This document shows, piece after piece, positions 1 to 10,300 of a stretch of 64,000 bases of DNA (position 1 is its first letter; each line of letters opens with the position of its first letter). The DNA comes from Antedon mediterranea. Taxonomy: Eukaryota > Echinodermata > Crinoidea > Comatulida > Antedonidae. The notes beneath the pieces are model-generated. The model made no database searches, was not told the DNA's origin, and saw nothing but the letters and a program-made list of their open reading frames with translations. Made by a program: the position numbers and the translations under genes. Where the stretch lies: NCBI RefSeq assembly GCF_964355755.1, contig NC_092678.1, positions 5,802,922 to 5,866,921 of the forward strand, read 5' to 3'.

Positions 1-7
1 TTCGCAA

Positions 8-82
8 CGATAAGATGACGAAATCAGTGAGAATGAGAAAAGTCGACTTTTTCTCATTCTCACAGATTTTCTTATCTTATCG
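8..82. repeat. Near-perfect hairpin of two tRNA-flank/SINE-tail copies
   Basis: Two 37-38 bp arms meet head to head at a central GTCGAC (42-47). Each arm is a copy of the sequence that follows the tRNA gene at 4588-4659 (GACTTTTTCTCATTCTCACA and onward to ATCG). The right arm continues the match into TTTCAAATTA, as downstream of that tRNA. The tRNA body is missing from both arms. It is either a rearranged tRNA-derived repeat or the remains of two tRNA-flank units fused in inverted orientation. Confidence 0.75.
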
Positions 83-483
83 TTTCAAATTAATTAATAC
101 ATTTTCAGTATATCACCAGGCTGTTTAGAATTTGTTCTGCCTGTGGTGTTCCGCTTATATAGTTTAAATAATTATATAATAATTTATACAGATAAACAAT
201 GCTGACAGAGACATTTTTTCGGAGTGTCAAAAAGACAGGAGCATGCTCATAGCTAGGTATATTAAGTGTTTCAGTTAGTGTTAGGAACCATTTCATGACC
301 ATGCACCTGTATTCATTTTGCTGGTCCGACTAATGTAGCTCTAAATATAGAAAGCATTGAAATGTATTTCCCTACTTATTAAATCAAAGAATTTCCAAGT
401 GATAACAACTTGTTACTGCACATGGAATAAAACATACGCGAAAAAAAAAACAAACAATTGGAGATGAAATGCAGATATGTTTG

Positions 484-650
484 TACAGGTCACCTAGCAA
501 GAAGTGAGGACAAAAGGTAGGCAAAATGAATGACAACGGCAAAAGAAGAAAAAGAGGTAAAATATAAAAACAGAAAGACCTATAACTATTTGGGCAGCAT
601 AGTTACAGAAGGGCAGCATAGTTACAGAAGAGTTATGAAGAGAAGAACGG
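484..650 (+). pseudogene. Decayed LINE reverse-transcriptase 3' fragments
   Basis: Conceptual translation gives a GHLARSEDKR-like stretch near 489-520 and a YNYLGSIVTEG stretch near 583-620 followed by KRR. These resemble two conserved C-terminal motifs of RTE/CR1-type LINE reverse transcriptases (GHxxRxxxxR and YLGSxxxxDG...E(I/V)KRR). Stops and frameshifts interrupt them. Their order is swapped relative to an intact element, so at least one rearrangement happened. The clade is not determined. Confidence 0.4.
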
Positions 651-840
651 GTACATCCAACATAGAATGATGGAGAAATGGACAACAGTCTGGGAAGTAA
701 ATCAAGCGCTAAATCCAAAAGGTAGAGGACTGAATCAAAATAATTTACTGGAATAAAACTTTGTAATAAACAACAGGCTAAGATTGGCGATTGGCAATTG
801 GCTAATGCACAAGCACGGACAGTCAAACAGTGAATGATGT

Positions 841-2244
841 AGGTTAGGCTACCAATAACTGTGACATTTTATAGGTTTGAATTTAATTTACCTCCGCCAA
901 CGAGCTATATGTAATCGATTGTGTGTTTGTTTGTTAGTGTAGTGAAAATAGCCTAAATCACACACAGCATTAAGACAACAATTTAAAACATTTTTTTCTT
1001 TTTTCAGTGACATCTTGTGTAGGAGAATTTTACACTAGGCTGAGGTATGCACTCTCCGAGTGTCTTTCTAGTTGAATACTGTGACATATAAACCTTGTCG
1101 ACAAAATGTATCAAACATTACTTTATAGATAGTCAGAGGATTTGAAACCAATTGCATGGTTTTAATAGAAAAACATTTAGCTGTGGTGAATATTGGAGCA
1201 ATTTCTTTTTTGTTTGACAGTGTCTGTGTGCAGTAATATTATAATTCTTTTCATTTTATTTTTTTAATCAAACTCGAATGTGTTTTTCACATGATTACCT
1301 CTATTTTCTATCAAACATTGGTGTTTTCCACTATAGATTTTCATTGTTTCGACGATATTTCTGCGATATTTATTTGTTTTTTGTTTGTCTGTTGTAAGCT
1401 ATGCAACCTCTGATTGCTCTTGCATTTTAAGTAAATGAACGGTTTGGCTAAAAACAAATAAATGAGAACTTAAACTACATGGTGAAACTATCCCCCGCCG
1501 GACACCATCCCGGTACTTCTAGAACTGGTTTCGGGGGGTTGGTTCAAACTATTATGGTATTTGAAGGTTTTGGGGAAGTACATACGTAAACATGCTTCAT
1601 TAATTGTGCAGATTGGTGACCTTTTAGTTTTTGCAAGTATCGATCTATATTTGTGACTGTGAGACATAATTTGGAAATGATGGTTGCCAGGATGGTAGGG
1701 ATCATTTACTTATCAAAGTTCGTATAATATTCAAAAACTGTTTTATAGTACATTTAAAAAACGAGAACAAAAAAGGCCATAGAGTGAGCTGTAGACTAAA
1801 AATTGTTACTTTACAAAGAACAATTATCATTGTTTTGCAGTACATTTAAAAACTTTTCTTTCAAGAACAAAGACTTTTTACTTTACAAAGAACAATTGAA
1901 CGACAAATGCTTGATCACATGACAGAGAATGATAAAGCAATGTTTCAGAATCAAAATCATTAACTGGCTTTACCTTATTTTCTATAAAACAAGACTTTTT
2001 TTTTTTTTTTTTTAAAGATTTTCATAATAATTTCATGTTTTATTATGTGTTGTCTCAACACAACATATCACTATAGTGTATTTTTTTCATTTTACACAAT
2101 CCTACAAATCAAGCAATAAAGTTTTTTAAAACTAAATAGATTTAAAATTAATAAGAAAATACACAGTAAAGACATTTTTTACAGTCCAGTTTTTGTCATC
2201 TAAGAATGTTTAAATCACATTTTTGTAACAAAACTTGTTAATTC
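841..2244. other. Stretch without a recognised gene
   Basis: AT-rich sequence with homopolymer runs (T-run near 1996-2013) and no open frame with coding character. A fragment near 1776-1796 (GGCCATAGAGTGAGCTGTAG) matches part of the dispersed GACC-repeat family described at 5030-5625. Confidence 0.5.
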
Positions 2245-2317
2245 ATGAAGAAAAATGAATTAAGAGAAATGCTTGGTGTCAAAAAGACAAAGCACAAGAA
2301 AGGAAATTATCCAAGTC

Positions 2318-2463
2318 AAAGAGACAACGGCAAAATGGGAAAATTAACTAGCAAGAAGATAGGACAACAGGTGGACCAAACGAATAACTGCCACCTAAGA
2401 GCTGGCAGAGGAAGAAAAGCTGGCAGAGGAAGAAGAGCTTGCAGAGGAAAAGACCTTTTTTAA
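2318..2463 (+). pseudogene. LINE C-terminal basic-region relic
   Basis: The frame reads a basic Gly/Arg-rich string (RAGRGRKAGRGRRACRGK) just after a segment that is also seen near 490-530 (AGCAAGAAG..AGGACAA..GG followed by AAA and AAC). Such Arg/Gly-rich tails ending in GRGR/RGRP motifs are common at the C-terminus of RTE/CR1-type LINE polyproteins. The surrounding 72-codon frame has no other support as a gene. Confidence 0.35.
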
Positions 2464-2578
2464 AACATATTATTCAACAAGTGATCAAGGGCTTCCATAA
2501 CACAAAAGTTGTCCCCAACCCTTACAAAATGCATAAGATACTTGTGCAAGGACATGAGAACCATTAGAATACGCTAAA

Positions 2579-2601
2579 GGGGTGGGGGAGGGGGGAGGTG
2601 G
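2579..2601 (+). other. G-run tract, quadruplex-capable
   Basis: Four G-runs of at least three separated by single bases (GGGGTGGGGGAGGGGGGAGG). This is compatible with a G-quadruplex on the plus strand. No gene context. Confidence 0.4.
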
Positions 2602-2689
2602 TAAATTAAAGTATATTTAAAAATTATGCCTAAATGCCGAGCAATATACCTTGGTGCAATTTTCAGAGCGATGTCCCACGGCGCAATAT

Positions 2690-3200
2690 TTTCTTTTGGA
2701 GCGATTTCCAACGAATTGTGACCATCTGAGCGATGTATGCCTACCGCTAAGTCGGACCTACCGCATGAGCGCGTACCATCAAGCGCTACCTCTGAAGTGC
2801 ACCTCCGAGAAGAACGAGAAAATAATGGGACTGCGTTGCCACATCATCGATGAGGGGTATTGCCAGGAACAAAATAATCTGCGAACTACTGTCGGGTACT
2901 AGGCGCTACTCTCCGGCGCTACTCAACGGTAGGTCACAGTTCGATATTATAGGCATGTTTCTGTAAGCCTACCTCTACGTCGTAGCCTACCTCTCCAAGT
3001 ACAAGCGCTCCTACCTGTGAGCATAGGCCTCTCCTGCACCTTGAGAGCTCAGACCACAGAGTGATATAATTATTGCTAGGTAATATTATTTTAGCTTTTA
3101 TGTATGCACATCAGAATAGGCGATACTCTCTGATGCTAGGCATACTCTCAGGCGCTACTCACAAGGATACTATAGGCTACAGTTCAAAATTATAGGCCAC
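2690..3200. repeat. Degenerate GCGCTAC-rich repeat
   Basis: Locally GC-rich compared with the window. Variants of GCGCTACTC, CCTACCTCT and TAGGC recur irregularly, for example near 2790, 2910, 2925, 2985 and 3150. I could not define a fixed unit. It abuts the 71-bp minisatellite and may be its older, decayed edge. The small open frame across it is not convincing as a gene. Confidence 0.35.
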
Positions 3201-3239
3201 CACTTCCATCGTCTTCTGTCCATATGTGGTCGGTAGATC

Positions 3240-3925
3240 GAACCACCTGTGTATGTGTGCGTTTTGTATATGGAAGGAGCGATATCAGTACGCCGCGCCT
3301 CACCACACCACCTGTATGGGTGCGTGTGTTGTATAACATACCGGAAGGAGCGATATCAGTACACCGCGCCTCACCACACCACCTGGATGGGTGCGTGTGT
3401 TGTATAACATACCGGAAGGAGCGATATCAGTACACCGCGCCTCACCACACCACCTGGATGGGTGCGTGTGTTGTATAACATACCGGAAGGAGCGATATCA
3501 GTACACCGCGCCTCACCACACCACCTGTATGGGTGCGTGTGTTGTATAACATACCGGAAGGAGCGATATCAGTACACCGCGCCTCACCACACCACCTGGA
3601 TGGGTGCGTGTGTTGTATAACATACCGGAAGGAGCGATATCAGTACACCGCGCCTCACCACACCACCTGTATGGGTGCGTGTGTTGTATAACATACCGGA
3701 AGGAGCGATATCAGTACACCGCGCCTCACCACACCACCTGGATGGGTGCGTGTGTTGTATAACATACCGGAAGGAGCGATATCAGTACACCGCGCCTCAC
3801 AACACCACCTGTATGTGTGCGCGTGTTGTATAACATACCGGAAGAAGCGAAACCAGTATGCCGCGCCTCACCACACCACCTGTATGGGTGCTTACGTGTT
3901 GTATCATTATCATACCGGAAGGATC
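3240..3925. repeat. 71-bp minisatellite, about nine copies
   Basis: The unit carries CACCTGTATGGGTGCGTGTG, TTGTATAACATACCGGAAGG and GATATCAGTACACCGCGCC. The CCTG(T/G)ATGGG landmark falls at 3311, 3382, 3453, 3524, 3595, 3666, 3737, 3808 and 3879, exactly 71 bp apart. A degenerate first copy sits at 3246. The unit is not divisible by three, so the open frames that cross it are chance products. Copies differ at one T/G site, in the order T G G T G T G T T. Confidence 0.93.
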
Positions 3926-4580
3926 CTGGATCGTACTACTGTACAGCTACGTACCGTTTTTATTCGATTAAACGCCTCCTATAAAACAACAATTGGAATA
4001 AAGCCGTCCGTTTGTATATTTCCTCGAATGCCTCGTCACATAATATAATACACAATATTGTGTTTTAACACATTTCTTTCTGTTTTATTTACTGAAAATT
4101 GTAAATTCAATCAAAAAATAGTCAAATTGTGTCAGTTACGGGTTTTTTTTTTTTTTTGTTTTTTTTTTGTCTTTTTGTAAAATAAGTTTTTTGACAGACG
4201 TGAGAGGCCTATACACTTAGATTGTAGGCTATTCTTGTTCATAAATTTTTCATTCCAATTTTCTCTCACAATATTAATTTTATTTATCAAATTATATTTT
4301 GTTTATTAATGAGCCTACTGTTGTATTTATTTCTAACAAAATTCCATCCGTAACCAATACAGTAGGCCTATTAGGATGTTTTATTTATGGTATCATGGAT
4401 ATTGCGTGCTTTTTTAAAAAGCATTATTTACGTTCAGGTTCCCATTTTCTTTTGGTTTATCGTTATTAATGATTACATACAAAACAAATGTTTCTATATG
4501 GAAAAAATAAAGGATTATAACAGTTGTGTACTTTTCAAATAATTTGAATCGATAAAGATGAGGAAATCTGTGAGAATGAG

Positions 4581-4585
4581 AAAAA
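4581..4585 (-). terminator. Pol III terminator TTTTT
   Basis: Run of five T's on the minus strand, separated from the tRNA discriminator base by AC. This is the normal position for a Pol III stop. Confidence 0.6.
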
Positions 4586-4587
4586 GT

Positions 4588-4659
4588 CGCCCCAACCGAG
4601 ACTCGAACTCGGACCGCCTGCTTGATATGCAGATGTCCTAACCATTAGACCACTGGGGC
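4588..4659 (-). tRNA. tRNA gene, Asp-type body with anticodon ATC
   Basis: The 72-nt sequence folds into a full cloverleaf: acceptor stem GCCCCAG/TTGGGGC with one G-T pair, D-arm GTCT/GGAC, anticodon stem TCTGC/GCAGG with loop ATATCAA, T-arm CCGAG/CTCGG with loop TTCGAGT, and discriminator G73. U33 precedes the anticodon ATC, which would read the Asp codon GAU. Animal tRNA-Asp normally has GTC, and G73 is the usual Asp discriminator. Box A (TGGTCTAATGG) matches consensus, and box B (GTTCGAGTC) is intact. Five T's lie three bases past the 3' end as a Pol III terminator. A tRNA-derived SINE head is the alternative, because the downstream flank also occurs at 1-100. Confidence 0.75.
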
Positions 4660-5029
4660 TTTCATGGTATTGTTCAAACTCGATTGGATAGCGATTATTT
4701 AACATTCTCGGCGTGGTACGGCGGAACAGCACTAGTCTTCAGTTGTACGCACGCGCACCAGAGATCAAATTGATACGCCCTCATCTTTCAGTATTAATTT
4801 AATCTTCCAGATGTCTTTTGTTCATGAAATAATGTTGATAATAAATTGTTTTAAAACTTGGTCGAAAATTGGTACGTAATGTTTTGGAATTAAAACTATA
4901 TACTGAAAGCAACGTATATGTTACTGAACGAAAGACGGCTTCATTAACATCCTCATTCATATGATTTCTACATTACCGGTACCGGTATATTATGGCGACT
5001 TTCTCCGACTCTCTTTAGTCGAGTGCGTG

Positions 5030-5625
5030 CAACGCGACTCTATACCTCATTATCGGTCGGTTGTTCGGTCGGTAGATTCTCAAATCTGCGCACACGCGAC
5101 TGCAGAGTAAAATGGCCTTGTTTTTATTTGTGAACCAATCACAATTAAATGCGAATGCAATATACTTGTTTTAATGACAATTATGTACAATTAATATTAC
5201 ATTAGGACATTTTTATTAAAGGTTCAACTTTAACATAACTTATTAATAGATAACATATAATAAATGCTACTCAATTTTTCGCGTATTTTACGCATCTCCT
5301 TTGTTGTTGTGCTGCTCTATGCGGAACCGCTGATTCTTTGATCATTCATTCGGTATTTTGTTTTGCGTTCAAGTTCAATGCGAACTAACGTCTAAGGGAA
5401 AAAGCCTCACATTGGGTGAGAAGGCAAATTCAATGCTTATTATAGCTTTATCTATATTTATTTACAGAAATTTGTTGAGGAAATTAAATATATCAATGTA
5501 AATAGATGGTATTGATACAGTTGAGTACGTATCGGCTAGTTCCTAGAAAACAAGGCCATATATGCTGCAGTCGCGTGCTGCTCAAGTTAGTGTTTACCGA
5601 CCGACCGACCAAAATTGCTGAACAT
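5030..5625. mobile_element. Inverted-repeat element with GACC/GGTC ends
   Basis: The left end (about 5035-5120) contains GGTCGGTTGTTCGGTCGG, then ACGCGACTGCAG and TGGCCTTGTTTT. The right end (about 5545-5625) carries the reverse complement: AAACAAGGCCA, CTGCAGTCGCGTG, then GTGTTTACCGACCGACCGAC. The arms are roughly 80 bp around a 430-bp centre. Related single ends occur at 6072-6125, 12150-12245 and 51925-51990. The layout suggests a non-autonomous foldback or MITE-like element. No transposase is seen. Confidence 0.6.
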
Positions 5626-6071
5626 ATTTAAAAATGTTTAAAAACATTTAGATTTTTTAAATTTACACGTGCTAGTATAAAGTAATGTTGAGTTGAAAAC
5701 TGAATCAAACATGATGATATTATTAAAGAAAAGTGCATTTTTTTAAACGTCTAAAATTGCCTGAAACGTACTCTTATTTCATTGAAAATAAATGTTGACA
5801 ATTTTGAAAATGTTAAGTGCGTACGCATGCGTTACATGCGCTACGCACGTAATTGTATTGCCATGATGATTTATGCCCTGAAATTTATGAGTACCAAATT
5901 TTATTTAATTGTTATTCATGCTTGTGAAGATATGATTACAAACGTGATTTGATTAAATCGTGCGTAGACCGCGTAATTTTTTATTGCGCACCGTGAAAAC
6001 ATAACCACATTGATTCCTGGCCATGGAATATATACTGTGAAAAATTGACTTAGCTAGATGAAACTGATATC

Positions 6072-6125
6072 AAGGCCATATACAAGTTAGTGTTTACCGA
6101 CCGACCGACATAGTGAGCTGTAGAG
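6072..6125 (+). repeat. Copy of GACC-repeat family end
   Basis: Matches AAGGCCATAT, then TTAGTGTTTACCGACCGACC, then GACATAGTGAGCTGTAGAG. The same motif set is seen near 5590, 12182 and (reverse) 51950. Confidence 0.65.
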
Positions 6126-6839
6126 AAATATAATCGGATGTAATGTAAACCACAGTACATGATACCATAGATATTATACACTATTAGTGTAAAATAATAA
6201 TAATAATAATAGTTCATTCTTATATAGCACATATAAGCAAGCTCTCAATGTGCTGAACATTATTACCACAGTCATATTAATATTAATATTCACTATAATC
6301 CTCTATAAAGATGATACACTATACTTCATAGCCACACATAAATACTGTCGGTAACCGCATCGTTCCATTTTTTTTTATGTACGTCGGAATTAGATATATA
6401 TATATATATACTTTATGCATGCAGACTGCCAGAGATCTAAACAAGGTACGCGGTTGTCTGGCGGTGTCCTTTGCACGAACCGTTCATGCCCCAGCTCACT
6501 GTATGATACGATATACGCGGCAATGTCACGTTACATCAAGGACCAAAAATTCGTATTTATTTTTCAGATGAAAATCGGAGACATTTACAGACACGTATCG
6601 CTAGTAGCTAGAAGGTTATGAGTTATTCACAAACGAGTTTACAAATTATTCAATTTACGAATAACCTTTGGTACTGTGGGGCACGTATTTGGAAGATTTT
6701 AAGAGATGGGGTGAGGTATTGGGCATGTCGCAGATGAGGGTTCGCAGTGCGGTTAAGGGGATTCGCTGTAAAGCGGGGAGGGATAAAACCTCCCTGGCTA
6801 CGGGGGCCTGTATTTTATCATTAACATTTTTTAATCTGC

Positions 6840-7131
6840 CGACTGACAAAATGATTGCTAAACCCCGCACACCTCCAAAAAAATATATTATATATTATAT
6901 ATGATTGCTAATTTTTAACCAAAAAATGATGTTTTATCCCCAAAAAAGTAGTTAACAGTAGAAATTTAATTTTTTTGTTTACATTGATAAACCCAGTGGG
7001 TTGTACACTACATGATTCAATCACTTTTATGTTGGTTCGATGGGGTTTGCTATGTTTTTTTGGAGGTTTGCGGGGGTTTGCGGTGTTTGCGGTGTTTAGC
7101 AATACCCGAAATGATTTGTCAGTTCATATTA
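6840..7131. mobile_element. Small inverted-repeat element, CTGACAAAT ends
   Basis: The left end reads CTGACAAAATGATTGCTAAA followed by CCCCGCACACCTCCAAAAAAA. The right end, read in reverse complement, gives CTGACAAATCATTT.., then ATTGCTAAACACCGC and CCTCCAAAAAAA. The size (about 290 bp) and terminal inverted repeats fit a MITE. The right arm has an extra internal GTTTGCGG tandem. No open frame of substance. Confidence 0.55.
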
Positions 7132-7967
7132 TGATAAGTGACGAATTCTAGTTAAGATTTATATAATGACAGACATTTTTAACATTATTTTTTCAGGTAT
7201 ATCTTTGAATATGAAATGAGGATTTAAAGGGCTAGTAAGTACAATAGAACCATTAGAACCCCGGTATACCCATATTAAGGGGACAGCCTACGAACTGATC
7301 AATGCTGATTTTTTTAAGACAAAAACCACTCGCAAATTTATGGGCATTTGATTTTTAATAGAATAAAATCAATATAAACATGATTTTTGTATGTAAAATA
7401 CGGGATGTGTGGCAGAGTGAATTATTTTATATAAATTATGTGTTTATGTCCGAATAATCTGTATCAGGTGTATTATGTTGACAAAAAAAAGCAATGTTCT
7501 GAATTGCGCCCCGTACGCATGTAAAGACAAACAACATAACAGGCTGCATTTACACTTGCATTTATATTTAAAAAATGTTTTAATCTACTACAGCAACAAA
7601 CACAATAAATTATAGAGTCAATTGTCAAATGTGTACAGAACCATGTTTAATGACATGCAACGCAACCATTGAATAGAAATATATAATATAATCCAATATC
7701 ACCAAACCGAATTAAAATTGAAAGACCAGACACTACGAGAAATTCAAATGAATGTTGTAAAGTTATCCCGTAGGAAAATATTCGTTTTGGTACGTTTAAA
7801 TGTTCCAGTTATACAGTTCACACCAGCATAGTCTTTGGCAACTGTTCCGTCCGTCCTTTGGTTAATTTCAGTAGGCGCGCCTACAGCGAAAAATAAAAAT
7901 TTACAAGCACACAATAATACTGATTCCGTCTGTACTATAAGCAAGTGAACAACGAGGACATACATAA

Positions 7968-8050
7968 GGGTTTTTCACACTTGCTCCGGTCCTGCAGACA
8001 CCAGTTCAAGATTGCGCGTACAGCATTTTGTTTCACGACGCGCCACGCTT
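7968..8050. mobile_element. Truncated MITE of the CTTCACACCTGCTCCGGTC family
   Basis: Begins GGGTTTTTCACACTTGCTCCGGTCC-like sequence and continues with TTCAAGATTGCGCGTACAGCA and a CACGACGCGCCACGC segment. These match the right half of the fuller copy at 40793-41012. The other terminus is missing. Confidence 0.6.
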
Positions 8051-8299
8051 AACACCGTGTTTATAAACCGATATCATTACGTAACTCTTTAATTAATCAT
8101 GCATAACGATTTGTACCACAAGAAAACTTGACCGAACTTTTGTTTGCAAACTCCTGAGTTTATACTGTTTGAAGAAGTTTATGATTCCTGTATTGTTACT
8201 GGATGCCATTTTGTCTATCTGGAGGATAGAATCACATGACCGAAAAGCACCACCACTGTTGTTTGATTCGCTGGGATCACAAACCTCATTATACTATTG

Positions 8300-8682
8300 T
8301 TGTCAGGAAGGTGTACGGCCAAACTTTTTTTCAACATAGTTTTCAGCAGTTTGGTGAAGTTTGTATATTGTGTACACTATGCCACTTAGACACTGTTTTT
8401 GTTTGAGCTTACATACTAAAGTGCGTTAGTGTAGACAAAGCTAGTTACATCTTTAAGACTGTGTGAATGGTCTAATAAAAGAGTCTTTGGCAACTGTATT
8501 GCATTTAAAGAACGAACGAACTGAACAACATTTTGTTGGCTGTTGGAACAATAAATACTAGAACACAGCTTGTTTTTGTTTGTGAACTCAGAGTTGGCTC
8601 AAATTTGCAAATTTAAGCTTGCTAGTGTGAACTTTTTAAAACCGATTAGGGCTAGGGTTGGTCTGCCAGTGTAGACTCCTCT
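8300..8682. repeat. Fragments related to the AGTGTAGAC MITE family
   Basis: Contains TTAGTGTAGACAAAGCTAGTTA, AAACTTTTTTTCAACATAGTTT, GTTTGAGCTT and, next to the Ig gene's stop codon, CCAGTGTAGACTCC. They share motifs with the tandem array at 11811-12135 and the TIR elements at 20521-20690 and 29761-29872. The repeat end at about 8665-8680 lies immediately downstream of the stop codon, so the Ig gene's 3' UTR would be repeat-derived. Confidence 0.45.
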
Positions 8683-10203
8683 TTATACGTGGGTTGGAAC
8701 AGGAAGCTCATGAGTTACAGGCATGTTTAAAAAAACATCATCTTCATATGAATTATCAACATTATTTTCATCTTCATATGCAAGATCTTCTGGAAATTGT
8801 GTACTTCCATTATCATGTTTCTTGGTTGGAGATTCTTTAATACATTTCGTATTTTCGTTCAGATTGTCATCGTGTTCTATTTTAGTTTTCTCCATATCCT
8901 TAAAGTCATCATTTTCATTCCACGATTTGAATGATGTATCGTTCAGAGGAACTGGTTCAAGTCCCTTGCGTGATTTTCGTCTTCTAACGAATAATAAATA
9001 ACCTGCAATTCCACTTACAACGATCAAAAAAATAATAGTTAAAATGACACCAGTGATCAATCCAATATTTGACTCGTCAACGTTTTCGAGTTTTTCACTT
9101 GTTTTATTTCCTTCAGTGATAGTTGTTTCTGTGTGAGCGACTGTTAATGGCATGACGTCACTCACAATGGTGAGCACAATTGACGTAGTGCTGGATTCAC
9201 CAGCTTCATTAGCGACTGCACAGTTAATACGTGTTTGGCCATCTTCAGACGTTCCATCCAAAACCGCAGTTGATGTCAACCCTGCCAAATCCGTTCTTAT
9301 TACCATACGGTCTTTTACAGATTTAGGATCAGTTGTCCAATCAAAATATCTGATGTCTGAACGACTTTTTGAAGAACATGTCAATAAAACAGAAGTTCCG
9401 ATAGACACATGTCCAGATGGAGTGGATGACAGAGAAAGTGATGGTGGATCATGAACGGTTATCACTCCATTTGAGCAGCTACCAATAAAATCCTTAAAAT
9501 ATGGACTTGTAGAATTGCAGCTTATCTTTTTACCAACATTGGTCTCTGCCACTATGAAAGAATACGTAATTTTTATTACGCCGTTTTCAAACGCATACGT
9601 CATCAACTGACTATCTAAATAAACTCCATCTACAGTGAAATTCAAATCCACACGGGGTCTTCCCTCTCCACTGGAACATTCCACTGTGATATGCTCTCCT
9701 ATTGACGTCTTTTCTAAAGTAGAGCATTCTGGCTGATCTGGAGTGTACATAACGTCGAGAGAAACGGGTAGGTTTTCTGAAATATCAAGGGGTTCTATAC
9801 AAGAGTACAAAGACGCTGGTCGCTTGCAGAGTGAACAAGCATAATCACCAATGTCCTCCTTCTTTACATCTTCTACTATAAGTCTGTAATCTGTGACGTC
9901 AGTCGTTGCAGGCAATCCTTGTATTTTATACCTATACAATTGATCATCACCGACGAACTGTTGTAGGTTGTTCGTGTTAACCTGTTTTCGTTCTGTGATC
10001 ACTACGTCTGATCTTCGCCATGCTACTGTATACAACTGTTGAGTGAGGTTGTTGTATGCCTTACAAGATAAGACGACAGACTCTCCTTGGTCCGATGTCG
10101 TATTGTCAGATACAGATATAAGATATGCTGAATCAACAAAGTATGTACTTACAAGTAGAACGGCACACTTTAAAAGTAATTTACTAGTTTCAAATACAGC
10201 CAT
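8683..10203 (-). CDS. Intronless three-Ig-domain transmembrane receptor
   Basis: A 506-residue type I membrane protein in one uninterrupted frame. Residues 1-26 form a signal peptide. Ig1 spans about 30-150 (Cys47, Trp62, and a DIGDYAC motif ending at Cys123), Ig2 about 154-250 (Cys176, Cys229) and Ig3 about 253-347 (Cys276, Cys328). A transmembrane helix runs about 380-406, followed by an RRRK stop-transfer. The 100-residue cytoplasmic tail is acidic and has two Tyr motifs, LAYEDE and NSYEDD. N-glycosylation sites include NTT34, NLT52 and NFT188. The ATG sits in a strong Kozak context (AAACATGG). The architecture fits nectin/B7/kirre-like adhesion or immune receptors, but no specific family is recognised. 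The lack of introns suggests retroposition or an expanded intronless family. Ligand and role are unknown. Confidence 0.85.
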   Translation of the reverse strand: MAVFETSKLLLKCAVLLVSTYFVDSAYLISVSDNTTSDQGESVVLSCKAYNNLTQQLYTVAWRRSDVVITERKQVNTNNLQQFVGDDQLYRYKIQGLPATTDVTDYRLIVEDVKKEDIGDYACSLCKRPASLYSCIEPLDISENLPVSLDVMYTPDQPECSTLEKTSIGEHITVECSSGEGRPRVDLNFTVDGVYLDSQLMTYAFENGVIKITYSFIVAETNVGKKISCNSTSPYFKDFIGSCSNGVITVHDPPSLSLSSTPSGHVSIGTSVLLTCSSKSRSDIRYFDWTTDPKSVKDRMVIRTDLAGLTSTAVLDGTSEDGQTRINCAVANEAGESSTTSIVLTIVSDVMPLTVAHTETTITEGNKTSEKLENVDESNIGLITGVILTIIFLIVVSGIAGYLLFVRRRKSRKGLEPVPLNDTSFKSWNENDDFKDMEKTKIEHDDNLNENTKCIKESPTKKHDNGSTQFPEDLAYEDENNVDNSYEDDVFLNMPVTHELPVPTHV

Positions 10204-10293
10204 GTTTGTCCGAATGAAATGATCTACAGTTCAAGTAGTTTTGTCAACAAATAACGTTTTATCAAATTGCGAATCTCTTACTTCTCATCAAAG

Positions 10294-10300
10294 ATTTATA
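10294..10300 (-). promoter_or_regulatory. TATA box of the Ig-receptor gene
   Basis: Reads TATAAAT on the minus strand, 91 bp upstream of the ATG at 10203. A transcription start about 30 bp downstream would give a 5' UTR of roughly 60 bp without an intron. Position and sequence are typical, but no start site was observed directly. Confidence 0.45.

Noticed and set aside
3224-4048. Possible CRISPR-like or coding repeat
   Set aside because: The repeats are contiguous 71-bp units without unique spacers, in an animal genome. 71 is not a multiple of three, so frames do not persist.
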